Source: an uncultured Clostridia bacterium
Lineage (GTDB): Bacteria; Bacillota; Clostridia; TANB77; CAG-508
Length of the DNA stretch: 64,000 nt
Direction: 5' to 3'
NCBI GenBank assembly: GCA_934167095.1
Contig: CAKPKE010000007.1
Span: 10,044-74,043 of the forward strand
Part shown: positions 42,906 through 52,216 of the stretch, piece after piece
Position numbering within the stretch: the stretch's first letter is position 1
Layout of the letters: each line of letters starts with the position of its first letter
Position numbers and translations under genes: made by a program
Notes under the pieces: generated by a model
The model's database searches: none
What the model was told of the DNA's origin: nothing
What the model saw: the letters and a program-made list of their open reading frames with translations, nothing else

Positions 42906-44318
42906 TTATGCTTTCCAAAAAGCTTCATATCCTTTATATGCTTGATAAACATCATATTTACTTGTTACTTCATAAGGTGCATGCATTGATAAAACTGGAA
43001 CTCCGCAATCTAATACATCTACGCCTTTATCTGCTAAAATGTAAGCTATTGTTCCGCCTCCACCTAGGTCAACTCTTCCAAGTTCTGAAATTTGATAAGC
43101 GACATCATTTGATTCAAATACATTTCTTACTTCTGCAACAAATTCAGCATTTGCATCAGATGCTCCTGCTTTACCTCTTGAACCTGTATATTTGCAAACT
43201 CCCAATCCTCTATTTAAGAACGAAGCATTATTTACTTCTGAAACAGAAGCATATATTGGGTCAATTCCTGCATCAACATCTGCTGATAGCATTTTAGAAT
43301 TGCAGAATACTCTATCTAACATATTAGGTTTATTTACACCTAATTTATCTAGTACTTTAGCTAAGAATGTACTAAATACATTTGATGACATTCCTGTATT
43401 TCCACAACTTCCAATTTCCTCTTTATCTACTATAATGCAAGCTGCTGTTCTCTTAGGCATTTCTACATTAAACATAGCTGTAAGTGATGTATATACACAA
43501 ACTTTGTCATCCTGGCCATATCCTGCAATTAAACTTTCATCTAATCCTAGGCTTCTTGCTTTCATTGCTGGAACAAGCTCAATTTCTGCACTTAAAAAAT
43601 CTTTTTCTACTATTCCATATTTTCTATTTAATAAATTTAATACATTTAATTTCACTTTTTCAGATACTTTTTCATCATTATATGGAATGCTTCCTATTAA
43701 AAGATTTAGGTCCTCACCTTGTATTCCTTCGCTCATTTTCTTTTGCATTTGTTCTTGAGCTAGATGAGGTAATAAATCTGTTATTGTAAATATTGGGTCA
43801 TTCTCATCTTCACCAATATTTAATTCTACCTTTTCTCCATTTGTTTTTACAACAACGCCATGTATTGAAAGAGGAATTGTTGTCCATTGATATTTCTTTA
43901 TTCCTCCATAATAATGAGTTTTAAAATATGCAAAACCTTTGTCTTCATAAATTGGATTTGGTTTTAAATCTAATCTTGGAGAGTCTGCATGTGCTCCAAT
44001 TATATTTATTCCATTTTCAATATCTTCTTCTCCAATTACTGCTAAAAATAAGTTTTTATCTCTATTTATATAGTAAACTTTATCCCCTGGTTTTAATGTT
44101 TCATATTCACAGATGCACTTAAAGCCATGCTCTTTTGCAAGTTCAACTGAATTTTTTACAATTTCTCTTTCAGTTTTTGACTTACTTAAAAATTTCATAT
44201 AGCCTTCACTATATTCAAATATTTTTCTTCCTTCTTCTTCAGAAATATTATCCCAACCATTTTTCTTATGGTTAAATAGTCTTTCCTTAAGCTCTTCACC
44301 TTGTGTTTTTTCGCTCAT
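42906..44318 (-). CDS. M18-family aminopeptidase
   Basis: A 470-aa cytosolic zinc aminopeptidase. Metal and catalytic motifs are in order: GAHADSPRLDLKP (His ligand and catalytic Asp), DKEEIGSCGNTGMSS (catalytic Glu and Glu ligand), SADVDAG (Asp ligand), and the C-terminal VPVLSMHAPYEVTSK with the last His ligand. Length is typical of M18 (aspartyl-aminopeptidase-like). AAAGGAGG precedes the ATG. It is a housekeeping peptide-turnover enzyme and is monocistronic. Confidence 0.95.
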   Translation of the reverse strand: MSEKTQGEELKERLFNHKKNGWDNISEEEGRKIFEYSEGYMKFLSKSKTEREIVKNSVELAKEHGFKCICEYETLKPGDKVYYINRDKNLFLAVIGEEDIENGINIIGAHADSPRLDLKPNPIYEDKGFAYFKTHYYGGIKKYQWTTIPLSIHGVVVKTNGEKVELNIGEDENDPIFTITDLLPHLAQEQMQKKMSEGIQGEDLNLLIGSIPYNDEKVSEKVKLNVLNLLNRKYGIVEKDFLSAEIELVPAMKARSLGLDESLIAGYGQDDKVCVYTSLTAMFNVEMPKRTAACIIVDKEEIGSCGNTGMSSNVFSTFLAKVLDKLGVNKPNMLDRVFCNSKMLSADVDAGIDPIYASVSEVNNASFLNRGLGVCKYTGSRGKAGASDANAEFVAEVRNVFESNDVAYQISELGRVDLGGGGTIAYILADKGVDVLDCGVPVLSMHAPYEVTSKYDVYQAYKGYEAFWKA

Positions 44319-44492
44319 ATTTTGTCCTCCTTTTCTGGTTGTTAGTATAACATTATATAAAATTTTTTTCCATATATTATTTGTATTTTTTAAGATTTTA
44401 TACCTAAAGTAATATTTTATAATATTTTGAATATCCTTTACAAATTTTATTTTTTAGTGTTTAATATAGTAAAATATTATGGAGATATACTA

Positions 44493-46139
44493 ATGGATAC
44501 ACAAAATGTTATAAAAACAGAAGAAAAAACAACAGATGAAAGTAATTTAATTTTAAAAGAAGCTGAAGATATTATAAAGCAAAACGGTTCTTCTCATAAA
44601 TTAAAAAAAGTTGCTATTTGTATTGGAATTTCAACATTAATTCTTTTAATACTTTTAGCAATTTTATCAACAGTTTTTGCACTTACTAACCTTAACAATA
44701 CAACCATTTTAAAAGGCATTGCAATACAAGGAATTGATGTTTCTGGTCTTTCAAAAGATGAAGCAATTCAAAAATTATCAGTTGCTGTAAATGACCATAT
44801 TTCACCAAACATTGAAACATACTCTGGCGAATTAAATTGTGCTTTTTCAGCATCGCAGTTTGATGTAAATTTTGATATAACAACAGCCGTAGATACAGCA
44901 TACAATGTAGGTCGTTCTGATAACTTTATAAAAAATAACTATGATATTTTAAATACCTTAGTTGCAGGTAAAAAAGTTGATATTAACATTACTTATAATG
45001 ACGAATCTTTAAATTCAATTATAACTAATATAAATGATTTACTACCAGATAAATTAGTAAATCCTGACTACTACATAGATGGAACAAATTTAATAATTAC
45101 TTCTGGAACAGATGGAAATATTGTAAATACTAAAAAATTCAAATCTCAAGTGCTTACTGAACTTTCAGATTTAAATTCAGATTACAAGTTTGAAATTCCT
45201 GTAATATTTGAGAAAGCTAGAAATATTGACATAGAAAAAATATATTCAGAAACTTATAAACAACCATCTGATGCTTACTTTACAACAGATCCTTATACTT
45301 TTTATCCATCTTCTACTGGTTTAGAATTCAATATTAGTATGGATGAAGCAAAAGCAATAATTGCTGAAGAAAAAGAACAATATACAATTCCTTTAAAAGT
45401 TACATATCCAAATATTTCAACAAATGATATTGGATTTGATGCTTTTCCAGATCAACTTTCAAGTTTTAGCACATCATTTAAAACCAGCAATTCAAACAGA
45501 TCTACCAATATTAGATTATGTGCTTCAAAAATAAATGGACTTGTTTTAATGCCCGGAGAAACTTTTTCATTTAACAGTTCTGTTGGAAAAAGAACACCAG
45601 AAGCAGGTTACAAAGAAGCTCCTGCATATTTAGGTGGAAAAACAATTATGGATTACGGCGGAGGAATTTGCCAAGTCAGCTCAACACTTTACAATGCTGT
45701 ATTATATGCTAATTTAGGAATTACAGAAAGATATAATCATGGTTACAAACCAAGCTATGTAAAACCTGGATTAGATGCTACAGTTTCTTGGGGTGGTCCT
45801 GATTTTAAGTTTACAAATAATAGAGATTATCCAATAAAAATTATGACAGATACTTCTAATAAAATTTTAAAAGTATACATTTATGGATTAAAGAAAGATA
45901 CTGATTATACAGTAAAATTAGATGCAAGATACATTTCTTCAGTCCCTTATAGCACTACATATCAAAAAGATTCAAGTTTAGCACCAGGCGAAACAAAAAC
46001 TATTCAAAGTGGTTCAGATGGTTGCAGAACAGCATCATACAAATATTTATATGACAAAGACGGAAATCTAGTTTCATCCGAATGTATTTCAAAAGATACT
46101 TATAACCCACATAATGCAGTTATTGCAGTTGGAGAGTAA
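44493..46139 (+). CDS. VanW/YoaR-family membrane protein
   Basis: A 548-aa protein with a cytoplasmic N-terminus, one membrane helix (about 45-68) and an extracellular part. It has two peptidoglycan-binding-like (YoaR) domains (about 75-330; IAIQGIDVSGLSKDEAIQKL marks the first), then a VanW domain (about 340-470; NIRLCASKINGLVLMPGETFSFN, GGGICQVSSTLYNAVLYANL), and a G5-like C-terminus. GGAG is 8 nt before ATG 44493; the longer frame to 44427 has no ribosome site. VanW lies in some vancomycin-resistance clusters, but this gene alone implies no resistance. Confidence 0.92.
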   Translation: MDTQNVIKTEEKTTDESNLILKEAEDIIKQNGSSHKLKKVAICIGISTLILLILLAILSTVFALTNLNNTTILKGIAIQGIDVSGLSKDEAIQKLSVAVNDHISPNIETYSGELNCAFSASQFDVNFDITTAVDTAYNVGRSDNFIKNNYDILNTLVAGKKVDINITYNDESLNSIITNINDLLPDKLVNPDYYIDGTNLIITSGTDGNIVNTKKFKSQVLTELSDLNSDYKFEIPVIFEKARNIDIEKIYSETYKQPSDAYFTTDPYTFYPSSTGLEFNISMDEAKAIIAEEKEQYTIPLKVTYPNISTNDIGFDAFPDQLSSFSTSFKTSNSNRSTNIRLCASKINGLVLMPGETFSFNSSVGKRTPEAGYKEAPAYLGGKTIMDYGGGICQVSSTLYNAVLYANLGITERYNHGYKPSYVKPGLDATVSWGGPDFKFTNNRDYPIKIMTDTSNKILKVYIYGLKKDTDYTVKLDARYISSVPYSTTYQKDSSLAPGETKTIQSGSDGCRTASYKYLYDKDGNLVSSECISKDTYNPHNAVIAVGE

Positions 46140-46177
46140 AAAATATGGCCTTCATTTAAGAAGGTCATATTTTTATT
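46138..46177. terminator. Bidirectional terminator
   Basis: AAATATGGCCTTC and GAAGGTCATATTT form a long stem with T runs both ways, between the VanW and lemA genes. Confidence 0.8.
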
Positions 46178-46733
46178 TGTCAAAATTTACTTTTACATTT
46201 TGTCTAGCTTCTGAATTTTGTACTTCAAATAATTCTTTTGGTTCAAAATGGAACATTCCAGCAATTATATTACTTGGGAACATTTCTAATGAAGTATTGT
46301 ACATTGTAACTGCGTCATTATAAAATTGTCTTGAAAAAGATATTTTATTTTCTGTTTGACTAAGTTCTGCTGATAAATCAGAAAAGTTTTGGTTAGCCTT
46401 TAAATCTGGATAACTTTCAGATACAGCCATTATTGTCTTCATTGTGCTTGATAATTCATTATCAATTTTAGCTTTTTCACTAATAGTTTTGGCATTTGCC
46501 CAAGAAGTTCTAAGTTCTGTTACTTTTTCTAATGTTTCAGATTCATGGTTCATATATCCTTTTACAACTTCAATTAAATTTGGTATTAAATCAAATCTTC
46601 TTTGTAGTTGTACATCTATTTGACTCCATGCATTTCCTACTTTCTGTCTTCCTGTAACAAGCTTATTATATGTTCCTGCAACCCATGCTATTATTAGCAA
46701 AATTACTACTATTGCTATTATTACTCCTACCAT
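46173..46733 (-). CDS. lemA: LemA family protein
   Basis: A 186-aa membrane protein with an N-terminal helix (about 2-20) and a helical-bundle remainder. Conserved family motifs are WSQIDVQLQRRFDLIPNLIEVVKGY, a later ANQNFSDLSAELSQTENKISFSRQFYNDAVTMYN, and a final FPSNIIAGMFHFEPKELFEV. Function is unsettled; LemA often sits beside DUF2207 proteins with a Gly-rich tail, as here, where that gene is divergently transcribed 112 nt away. Confidence 0.95.
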   Translation of the reverse strand: MVGVIIAIVVILLIIAWVAGTYNKLVTGRQKVGNAWSQIDVQLQRRFDLIPNLIEVVKGYMNHESETLEKVTELRTSWANAKTISEKAKIDNELSSTMKTIMAVSESYPDLKANQNFSDLSAELSQTENKISFSRQFYNDAVTMYNTSLEMFPSNIIAGMFHFEPKELFEVQNSEARQNVKVNFDK

Positions 46734-46845
46734 TTCCCTACCTCCTTTTTTTACATGCTATCACATTAAAAATAATTTTTCAATGTTTATTATTGATATT
46801 CTTTTAACTTTATGCAATAATCTCTTCATGAAGGGGGTTTTATAT

Positions 46846-48597
46846 ATGCAGAAAAAATTAAAATTTATTTTCTCATTTCTTATACTTTTTATAATTTTAT
46901 TAATTTCTAAAAAAGTAAATGCTAATTCTATAAGCTCCATATCAATGGATATTTATGTAGATGATAATGGCGATGCCCAAATAACTGAAATTTGGGATTG
47001 TTATACAGATACTGGAACTGAAGTTTACCATCCTTATTATAACCTAGGTAAATCTGTCATTTCTGATTTATCAGTTGTAGATGGATCAACCACTTACAAT
47101 AGTCTTGATAGTTGGAATACTTCTGGAACACTTTCTAGCAAAGCTTATCAATGTGGAATTAATGAGATTTCAAATGGTGTAGAATTATGTTGGGGAATTA
47201 GCTCTTATGGAAATCATATTTATACAATTTCTTACAAAATTTCTGATTTTGTAGCTGAGCTAACAGATTCACAAATGATTTACTGGACACTAATTCCTTA
47301 TGATTTTTCAAATAACATTGGCAGAGTATTTATAACGCTTCACACAAACTTTGATATTCCAGACAGTACTGATGTCTGGGGCTATGGAAATTATGGTGGA
47401 ACCTGTTATGTTTATAATGGATGTATCGAAATGGAATCTGATGGTTCATTATTAGCATCAGAGTATATGACATTACTCGCTAAATTTCCTAGTGGAACTT
47501 TTAATGTAAAAGATAATTCATTAAATAATGATTTTGATTATTACTTGAATATGGCAAATGATGGTGCTACCTCTTATCAAAAAGCCGGCAAAATAGAAAG
47601 ATTTTTTTCAGAATTATTTAACTTGTTTTTCGTTATCTTTCCTTTTGCAATAGTAATATTTACATTTGCTTATTCTATAATAAGCTCTAAACAAATATCA
47701 ATTGGTATTGATAAAGAAACAAAGCATGCAGTAAAAAACGCACCATATTTTAGAGATATTCCTTGCAATGGTGATTTATATTTAGCTTACTATGTTGCCA
47801 ACAAATATAGATTATCTAAAAGGAACACCGACTTACTTGGTGCTATTATACTAAAATGGCTTCGTGATGGATTAATAAAAATTGAAAAACGCGAAGGCGG
47901 AGCAATAATAAAGAAAGAAAATTCTGTCATTGTTTTAAATAACACATATTCATACACTCCAAGCAAACAACCATCAGCTTATGAGCAAGATATTATTATT
48001 CAAGAACGTAAGCTATATAATATGATATATGAAGCAAGCAAAGATGGAATATTGGAAAACAAGGAATTCGAAAAATGGTGTTCAAAACACTATGAAAAAA
48101 TATTAAATTGGTTTGATAAAATATTGGATATTGTGGAAAAAAGTTTAATTGCTACTGGTGTAATTACCTCTGAACAAACAAAGACTTTAGGGATATTTAC
48201 AACCACAAAACTTACTGCAACACCTGAACTTTCTAATAAAGCAGTTGAGCTTTCTGGATTAAAAAAATATTTAAATGACTACACTTTAATTGCAGATAGA
48301 GAATCAATCGAAGTTGCCTTATTTGAAAATTACTTGATATACGCACAAATTCTTGGAATTGCAGATAAAGTTGCAAAAGAATTTAGGGAACTATATCCTA
48401 CTATTATACAGGATTCAAACTTCTACTCTTATGATTATATATTTTTTGTAAATAGTTGTTCATACAACGGAATTTCTCATGCATCATCAGCTAAAGCAAG
48501 AGCTGAAAGCTATTCTTCTGGTGGTGGAGGCTTCTCATCAGGCGGAGGCGGTGGTGGCTCCTTCGGTGGTGGCGGAGGCGGCGGAGGCTTTCGTTAA
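46846..48597 (+). CDS. DUF2207 membrane protein with Gly-rich tail
   Basis: The 583-aa protein has a signal-anchor (about 5-25) and an extracellular beta domain (about 27-240; ISMDIYVDDNGDAQITEIWDC). A membrane helix follows (about 255-280), then a cytoplasmic region with winged-helix-like motifs, and the typical tail rich in Ser and Gly ending GGGGGFR. This order is diagnostic of DUF2207 proteins found with lemA. AAGGGGG overlaps an in-frame ATG at 46828 and is about 8 nt from ATG 46846, so 46846 is used. Probably an envelope factor; activity is unknown. Confidence 0.92.
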   Translation: MQKKLKFIFSFLILFIILLISKKVNANSISSISMDIYVDDNGDAQITEIWDCYTDTGTEVYHPYYNLGKSVISDLSVVDGSTTYNSLDSWNTSGTLSSKAYQCGINEISNGVELCWGISSYGNHIYTISYKISDFVAELTDSQMIYWTLIPYDFSNNIGRVFITLHTNFDIPDSTDVWGYGNYGGTCYVYNGCIEMESDGSLLASEYMTLLAKFPSGTFNVKDNSLNNDFDYYLNMANDGATSYQKAGKIERFFSELFNLFFVIFPFAIVIFTFAYSIISSKQISIGIDKETKHAVKNAPYFRDIPCNGDLYLAYYVANKYRLSKRNTDLLGAIILKWLRDGLIKIEKREGGAIIKKENSVIVLNNTYSYTPSKQPSAYEQDIIIQERKLYNMIYEASKDGILENKEFEKWCSKHYEKILNWFDKILDIVEKSLIATGVITSEQTKTLGIFTTTKLTATPELSNKAVELSGLKKYLNDYTLIADRESIEVALFENYLIYAQILGIADKVAKEFRELYPTIIQDSNFYSYDYIFFVNSCSYNGISHASSAKARAESYSSGGGGFSSGGGGGGSFGGGGGGGGFR

Positions 48598-48600
48598 AAT

Positions 48601-48642
48601 ACAAAAAGATTCAGGTTTAGTATATTACCTGAATCTTTTTGT
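48601..48642 (+). terminator. Terminator of the DUF2207 gene
   Basis: CAAAAAGATTCAGGT and ACCTGAATCTTTTTG form a 15-bp stem whose 3' arm carries the T run. Confidence 0.8.
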
Positions 48643-48688
48643 AGACTTATATTATATTAAGTAGTATATAGATATTACTTGAAGCAAA

Positions 48689-48724
48689 CTTAAAGCCCTT
48701 TAGATAATTTCTAAGGGCTTTATA
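48689..48724 (-). terminator. Probable terminator of the beta-helix protein gene
   Basis: AAAGCCCTTAGAAA and TCTAAAGGGCTTT pair on the minus strand; the T tail is weak. Confidence 0.5.
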
Positions 48725-48729
48725 TATTT

Positions 48730-49443
48730 CTATTTTAATTCTACTTTTGAATTTTCTTCAATTCTATTTTCACTTACAGGAAATACTCTTTTTTCTCTTT
48801 CAACAAATCCTCTAATTTGAGAAGTTGGCATTACCCATGTGTATGCTCCTATAAATGATCCTGGCAATGTTGTTGAATTAGCTCCAAGTCTTGAATTATC
48901 TCCAACAACTGCTCCAAAGAAGTCTGTTCCAACATCAATCTTTTCCTTTTTAGAGTTTTTTACCTTTATGTTTTGTTGGTCAAATCTTCTATTTGCAAGT
49001 ATTGTGCCAGAACCTACTCTTGTTGATTTTCCAATTATACTATCTCCTGCAAATGTAAAACTTTGAACTTTGGCTTTATTTTGTATTATACTATGTTTTA
49101 TTTCAGCACAATGTCCAATTACACAATTATCTCCAATTACTGTGTATGGTCTAATTAAAGCTCCTGATTGTATTTCACAGTTCTTGCCAATTATTACAGG
49201 TCCTTCAATACTTACATTTGAATGAACTTTTGTACCTTCTCCTATTACATAGTTTCCTTTTATTGACACAAAATCTCCTAATTCGCCATTATTTACTTTC
49301 AAACCTTTTTCTTCAACTTTTTCATTTATATATGGTTTTACTTTTGCTAAAGCTTCCCAAGGATATGTACAACCTTCAAATAAAGCTTTATGCTCAAATT
49401 CATCTAAGTGTTCAAAATAATAGTTTAGTTTTAAATTTTCCAT
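48730..49443 (-). CDS. Left-handed beta-helix (hexapeptide) protein related to GlmU C-terminal domain
   Basis: A 237-aa protein. After about 60 residues come hexapeptide turns: GDFVSIKGNYVIGEGTKVHSNVSI, GPVIIGKNCEIQSGALIRPYTVIGDNCVIGHCAEI, then VGSGTILANRRFD and GAVVGDNSRLGANSTTLPGSFIG. The order of LIRPYTVIG, AEIKHSI and GTILANRRFD closely follows the acetyltransferase or scaffold domain of GlmU-like sugar nucleotidyltransferases, but the pyrophosphorylase domain is absent. The substrate is unknown. GGAGG precedes ATG 49443. Confidence 0.8.
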   Translation of the reverse strand: MENLKLNYYFEHLDEFEHKALFEGCTYPWEALAKVKPYINEKVEEKGLKVNNGELGDFVSIKGNYVIGEGTKVHSNVSIEGPVIIGKNCEIQSGALIRPYTVIGDNCVIGHCAEIKHSIIQNKAKVQSFTFAGDSIIGKSTRVGSGTILANRRFDQQNIKVKNSKKEKIDVGTDFFGAVVGDNSRLGANSTTLPGSFIGAYTWVMPTSQIRGFVEREKRVFPVSENRIEENSKVELK

Positions 49444-49469
49444 AAATTTTCCCTCCGATATATATTTTA

Positions 49470-49496
49470 TAAAAACCGTTCTTTTAGAACGGCTTT
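49470..49496 (-). terminator. Terminator of the 49497 gene
   Basis: CCGTTCT and AGAACGG form a 7-bp stem followed by TTTTTAT on the minus strand, immediately after the stop. Confidence 0.85.
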
Positions 49497-50732
49497 TTAT
49501 CTTTCTTGATCTTCTTGTTTTTGTTCATCTTTACTTTGTTCTTCTCTTGTTCTTGGCACAAGCTCATTTACTAATTTAGCAAATGCCATACAATATTTAT
49601 TTTGATTTTCACCCTCTCTAAAAGGATTTTTTTCTTCTAACGATTGAGATCTCTCTAAGGCTTTGGGACCAGCACCTTTAATATATTCTAGGCCTTGACC
49701 ATAAGAATTTCCTATAGTTAAAAATCTAATTGGCATTTTTGTTTCATTACCATAAAAGTACCCTGCACAATTACATTCAATAGTTAAGCTAGAATATGGC
49801 AAGTTACCATCATCCTTTATTTTCACTGGTAGCAAAGTATCTGCTACTTCCATATATCCATCTATAAAGCTTTGAACTTTTGTATAATCAATTCCATAAA
49901 AGCTTTCCATTGCATATTGACCATTTCTGTAAGCAGTTCTTAACATTGCAACTTTTGTAGCAGTTGAATTAACATCAATATTATCAATATCAAAATCTTC
50001 ATTTTCTGATATTAGTGAACTTTGATATGCATCACCTATGCCATCATAGAATTCGCCACTTGCACATCTTGCAGCTAATTGCTCTTTACTTGGTTTTTCT
50101 ATTAAATAATCAATTTGATTTTTTATCCATAATTCAAGGCTCATTCCTAAACTTTCTTGATATGTATCTAGTGATTTATTGGCTATTCCATAAGCATACG
50201 CAGAACCTAGAACTTTCATTGCTAAATCTTTTTTATCTTTTTCTTGTCTATTCTTTAAGTAAGCCAATCTTTTATCTGTTTTTATTGCTGTTTCGACTTC
50301 ATCTGGAGCATCTATTAATGGATTTTCTTTTTTTGCTTCAATTACATCTGATAAAACTTTATTTACAATTTCTTCTGCAGAACCTTCTGCCTGTTTAAAG
50401 ATTATATTTGGATCTTGTTTGCTTTTTTCTATTTCAACATCTTCTAGTTCTTCTTCTTTTGCTTCTAAATCAGCCTCTTTTGCCTCAAGTCTTTTTTGCC
50501 AAGCCTTTAATGCTTCTTCTCGTTCTTTGAGTTTTTTTAGCATTTCTTCTAATCTTTTAGATTCTTCCTTAGTACTAAAACCTGTATATAGGTCTTCTTC
50601 TTGTACTTCATAATTTAAGGTTTCTATCTTTTTTTCAGCTTCTTCAAGTCTTCTAAACTCTTCTGGAAAAAATTTTTCAAATAGCTTTTCTTTAAAAGTT
50701 TTCTTTCTAGCTACAATCCCTTTCGTTTCCAT
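49497..50732 (-). CDS. Cytoplasmic coiled-coil protein of unknown function (411 aa)
   Basis: I do not recognise this protein. No signal peptide or membrane helix is visible. Residues about 25-130 are a strongly charged coiled coil (KRLEEMLKKLKEREEALKAWQKRLEAKEADLE). A helical middle part follows, then an alpha/beta domain (about 290-390) with SLTIECNCAGYFYGNETKMPIRFLTIGNSYGQG. The tail is Gln/Glu/Lys-rich. AAGGAG precedes ATG 50732. It is monocistronic between its own terminator and the RpiB-like gene. Structural or scaffold roles are possible, with no direct evidence. Confidence 0.7.
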   Translation of the reverse strand: METKGIVARKKTFKEKLFEKFFPEEFRRLEEAEKKIETLNYEVQEEDLYTGFSTKEESKRLEEMLKKLKEREEALKAWQKRLEAKEADLEAKEEELEDVEIEKSKQDPNIIFKQAEGSAEEIVNKVLSDVIEAKKENPLIDAPDEVETAIKTDKRLAYLKNRQEKDKKDLAMKVLGSAYAYGIANKSLDTYQESLGMSLELWIKNQIDYLIEKPSKEQLAARCASGEFYDGIGDAYQSSLISENEDFDIDNIDVNSTATKVAMLRTAYRNGQYAMESFYGIDYTKVQSFIDGYMEVADTLLPVKIKDDGNLPYSSLTIECNCAGYFYGNETKMPIRFLTIGNSYGQGLEYIKGAGPKALERSQSLEEKNPFREGENQNKYCMAFAKLVNELVPRTREEQSKDEQKQEDQER

Positions 50733-50803
50733 ATATTTCTCCTTCGTATTTTACTACCATCATTATATAAATGCTAATTTTAAAAGTCAATACAAATAAG
50801 CTA

Positions 50804-51442
50804 TTATCCTTTTAATATTTCTTTTATAATATTTATTATTTCCTCATCTTGAGCATTTTCAAAAAAGTACTTTTTAAATTGTTCTCTATTTACCGTTTCA
50901 AATAAAAAATTCCTATCTATTTGCTTTAAAATTGTAACCATGTCTTTATGTGTTATTTTTTTAACTTCATCAAGTATTTTTTTATTTGCTTGTTCAGGAA
51001 TTACTCTTTCCTTTGGATATCCTCCGCCTGCTGGTTGTTCAAATAATTTTTCAAATATGTATTTTAGCGTTAGTTCAGAGCCCCATCCAAAACCTTTTGC
51101 AAAACCTAAAGCTACTGCATTACCTGCATTTATTTGACTAAATAGATATGCATCTGTTGGATCTTCAATATGTCCACATAAAACATTTGGGAAACTATTT
51201 AACGCTAAGCATGCACCTTCACCAGTTCCACAACCTGTTACAACAAAATCTACTGCTTTTGAGTTTAATAAAATTGCTGCAAGTAGGCCTGCTTGAACAT
51301 AAGTTAAATTGTTTTCATCTGCATTTTCCATTCCATAATTGTATACCTCATATCCATGGCTGTCAGCCACTTTTTTAAGCTCATTATATATTAATGAATT
51401 TTTTTGAGCTTGACTATTTTCGTTTATTAATGCTATTTTCAT
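50804..51442 (-). CDS. RpiB/LacAB-family sugar-phosphate isomerase
   Basis: The 212-aa protein has a RpiB-like core (1-150): MKIALINENSQAQKNSLIYNEL, YNYGM, then DFVVTGCGTGEGACLALN, which carries the catalytic Cys-Gly-Thr-Gly loop, and NAVALGFAKGFGWGSELTLKYIFEKLF. It interconverts aldose and ketose phosphates; the exact sugar cannot be read. The C-terminal 60 aa are an extra helical extension (KKITHKDMVTILKQIDR) seen in longer clostridial members. AAGGAAG precedes the ATG. Confidence 0.88.
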   Translation of the reverse strand: MKIALINENSQAQKNSLIYNELKKVADSHGYEVYNYGMENADENNLTYVQAGLLAAILLNSKAVDFVVTGCGTGEGACLALNSFPNVLCGHIEDPTDAYLFSQINAGNAVALGFAKGFGWGSELTLKYIFEKLFEQPAGGGYPKERVIPEQANKKILDEVKKITHKDMVTILKQIDRNFLFETVNREQFKKYFFENAQDEEIINIIKEILKG

Positions 51443-51522
51443 AAATTTATCTTCCTTTCATATTTATATTAATATTTTATATGTTTTATTTCTTTTTTCA
51501 AGTGTTTTTACATTTTTTTGTA

Positions 51523-51564
51523 AAAAAAAAACTCTCTCTTTCGAGAGAGGAAGGTTAGACCTTC
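51523..51564 (-). terminator. Double-hairpin terminator of the 51581 gene
   Basis: On the minus strand GAAGGT-CTA-ACCTTC is followed by CTCTCTC-GAAA-GAGAGAG and nine T. Two hairpins in a row before a T run make a strong stop. Confidence 0.85.
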
Positions 51565-51580
51565 TTTTAGCTTGCTTTGC

Positions 51581-51769
51581 TTAGTTGCGCTCCCAGAACC
51601 AGTAAGGATTGTAAAGTCCCTCCACGCCTTTAAGCGCATAGAAAACTTTGCATCCTTTCTTTACCTCCTGAGCTACTTCATAGCTTCGCCCCCGCACAAG
51701 CTTTGCAGGGTCATCAGAGCCGTAGAAATTCACGTCCGCACCAAGAAATTTAACAAACTTTTTTGCCAT
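51581..51769 (-). CDS. Small conserved-looking protein of unknown function (62 aa)
   Basis: A 62-aa soluble protein: MAKKFVKFLGADVNFYGSDDPAKLVRGRSYEVA, then a beta-rich C-terminus ending YNPYWFWERN. LVRGRSYEVA followed by a basic turn looks like a small beta-barrel, but I cannot assign a family. AAGGAGG lies 10 nt before the ATG and a perfect promoter lies at 51850-51878, so it is expressed. Codon choice is strikingly richer in G and C than in its neighbours (GCC, GTC, CGC, GGC), suggesting recent acquisition. Confidence 0.8.
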   Translation of the reverse strand: MAKKFVKFLGADVNFYGSDDPAKLVRGRSYEVAQEVKKGCKVFYALKGVEGLYNPYWFWERN

Positions 51770-51849
51770 ATTCGTTTTCCTCCTTATATATTTATATAAA
51801 TAAAATATGGTCTTTCAATTTCGACACTTTATTGTGTCATAGCTTATCT

Positions 51850-51878
51850 ATTATAACTCTTTATGTCAATTTTGTCAA
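51850..51878 (-). promoter_or_regulatory. Promoter of the 51581 gene
   Basis: TTGACA (51878-51873) and TATAAT (51855-51850), spacer 17 nt, both perfect. The leader of about 75 nt contains GACAC-AATAAA-GTGTC, a small hairpin. Confidence 0.8.
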
Positions 51879-51942
51879 ATTTTTTCCATCGCAATATTCG
51901 GCAACATTCGACATTCTCTAAGTTTTAGTATTATTAACACAT

Positions 51943-51990
51943 AAAAATAACAGCCGTGCAGTAGTTTTTGCTTACTGCATGGCTGTTATA
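51943..51990 (-). terminator. Terminator of duplicated cassette, copy 1
   Basis: AACAGCCATGCAGTA and TACTGCACGGCTGTT pair over 14-15 bp with loop AGCAAAAAC, then ATTTTTAT. It closely matches the terminator of copy 2 at 52576-52622. Confidence 0.85.
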
Positions 51991-51993
51991 GGC

Positions 51994-52209
51994 TCACATA
52001 TTTGTATTATTTGCTTCTTCGTCTTCCTTCTTTGACTTTTCGTGCAGCAGCGCATTTCCATAGCCCAAGAAGAATCCCACCATCAACGGAAAAGTCCATG
52101 TATAGGCTTGGAGTAACCAGTCTGCATCTCCAAGAAGATATCTCAACACGGCAATTGTCGCAAAAGATACCCCTGCTGTTACGATAGCAATACAAATAAA
52201 TCTTTTCAA
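51994..52209 (-). CDS. Small two-helix membrane protein, cassette copy 1 (71 aa)
   Basis: Starts MKRFICIAIVTAGVSFATIAVLRYLLGDADWLLQAYTWTFPLMVGFFLGYGNALLHEKSKKE: a first membrane helix (4-24), the shared motif YxLG(D/E)ADWLxQAY, a second helix (37-54), and a charged tail. The start is TTG at 52209 with AAGGAGG 7 nt upstream. The protein at 52628-52834 is a paralogue of about half identity. Base composition is richer in G+C than the region. Function is unknown; size and topology would suit a small regulatory or holin-like membrane peptide, which is speculation. Confidence 0.75.
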   Translation of the reverse strand: MKRFICIAIVTAGVSFATIAVLRYLLGDADWLLQAYTWTFPLMVGFFLGYGNALLHEKSKKEDEEANNTNM

Positions 52210-52216
52210 ATTAATG

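Noticed and set aside
44493..46139. Vancomycin-resistance gene reading for VanW
   Set aside because: VanW-family proteins are widespread in clostridia; no vanHAX or two-component genes are present.
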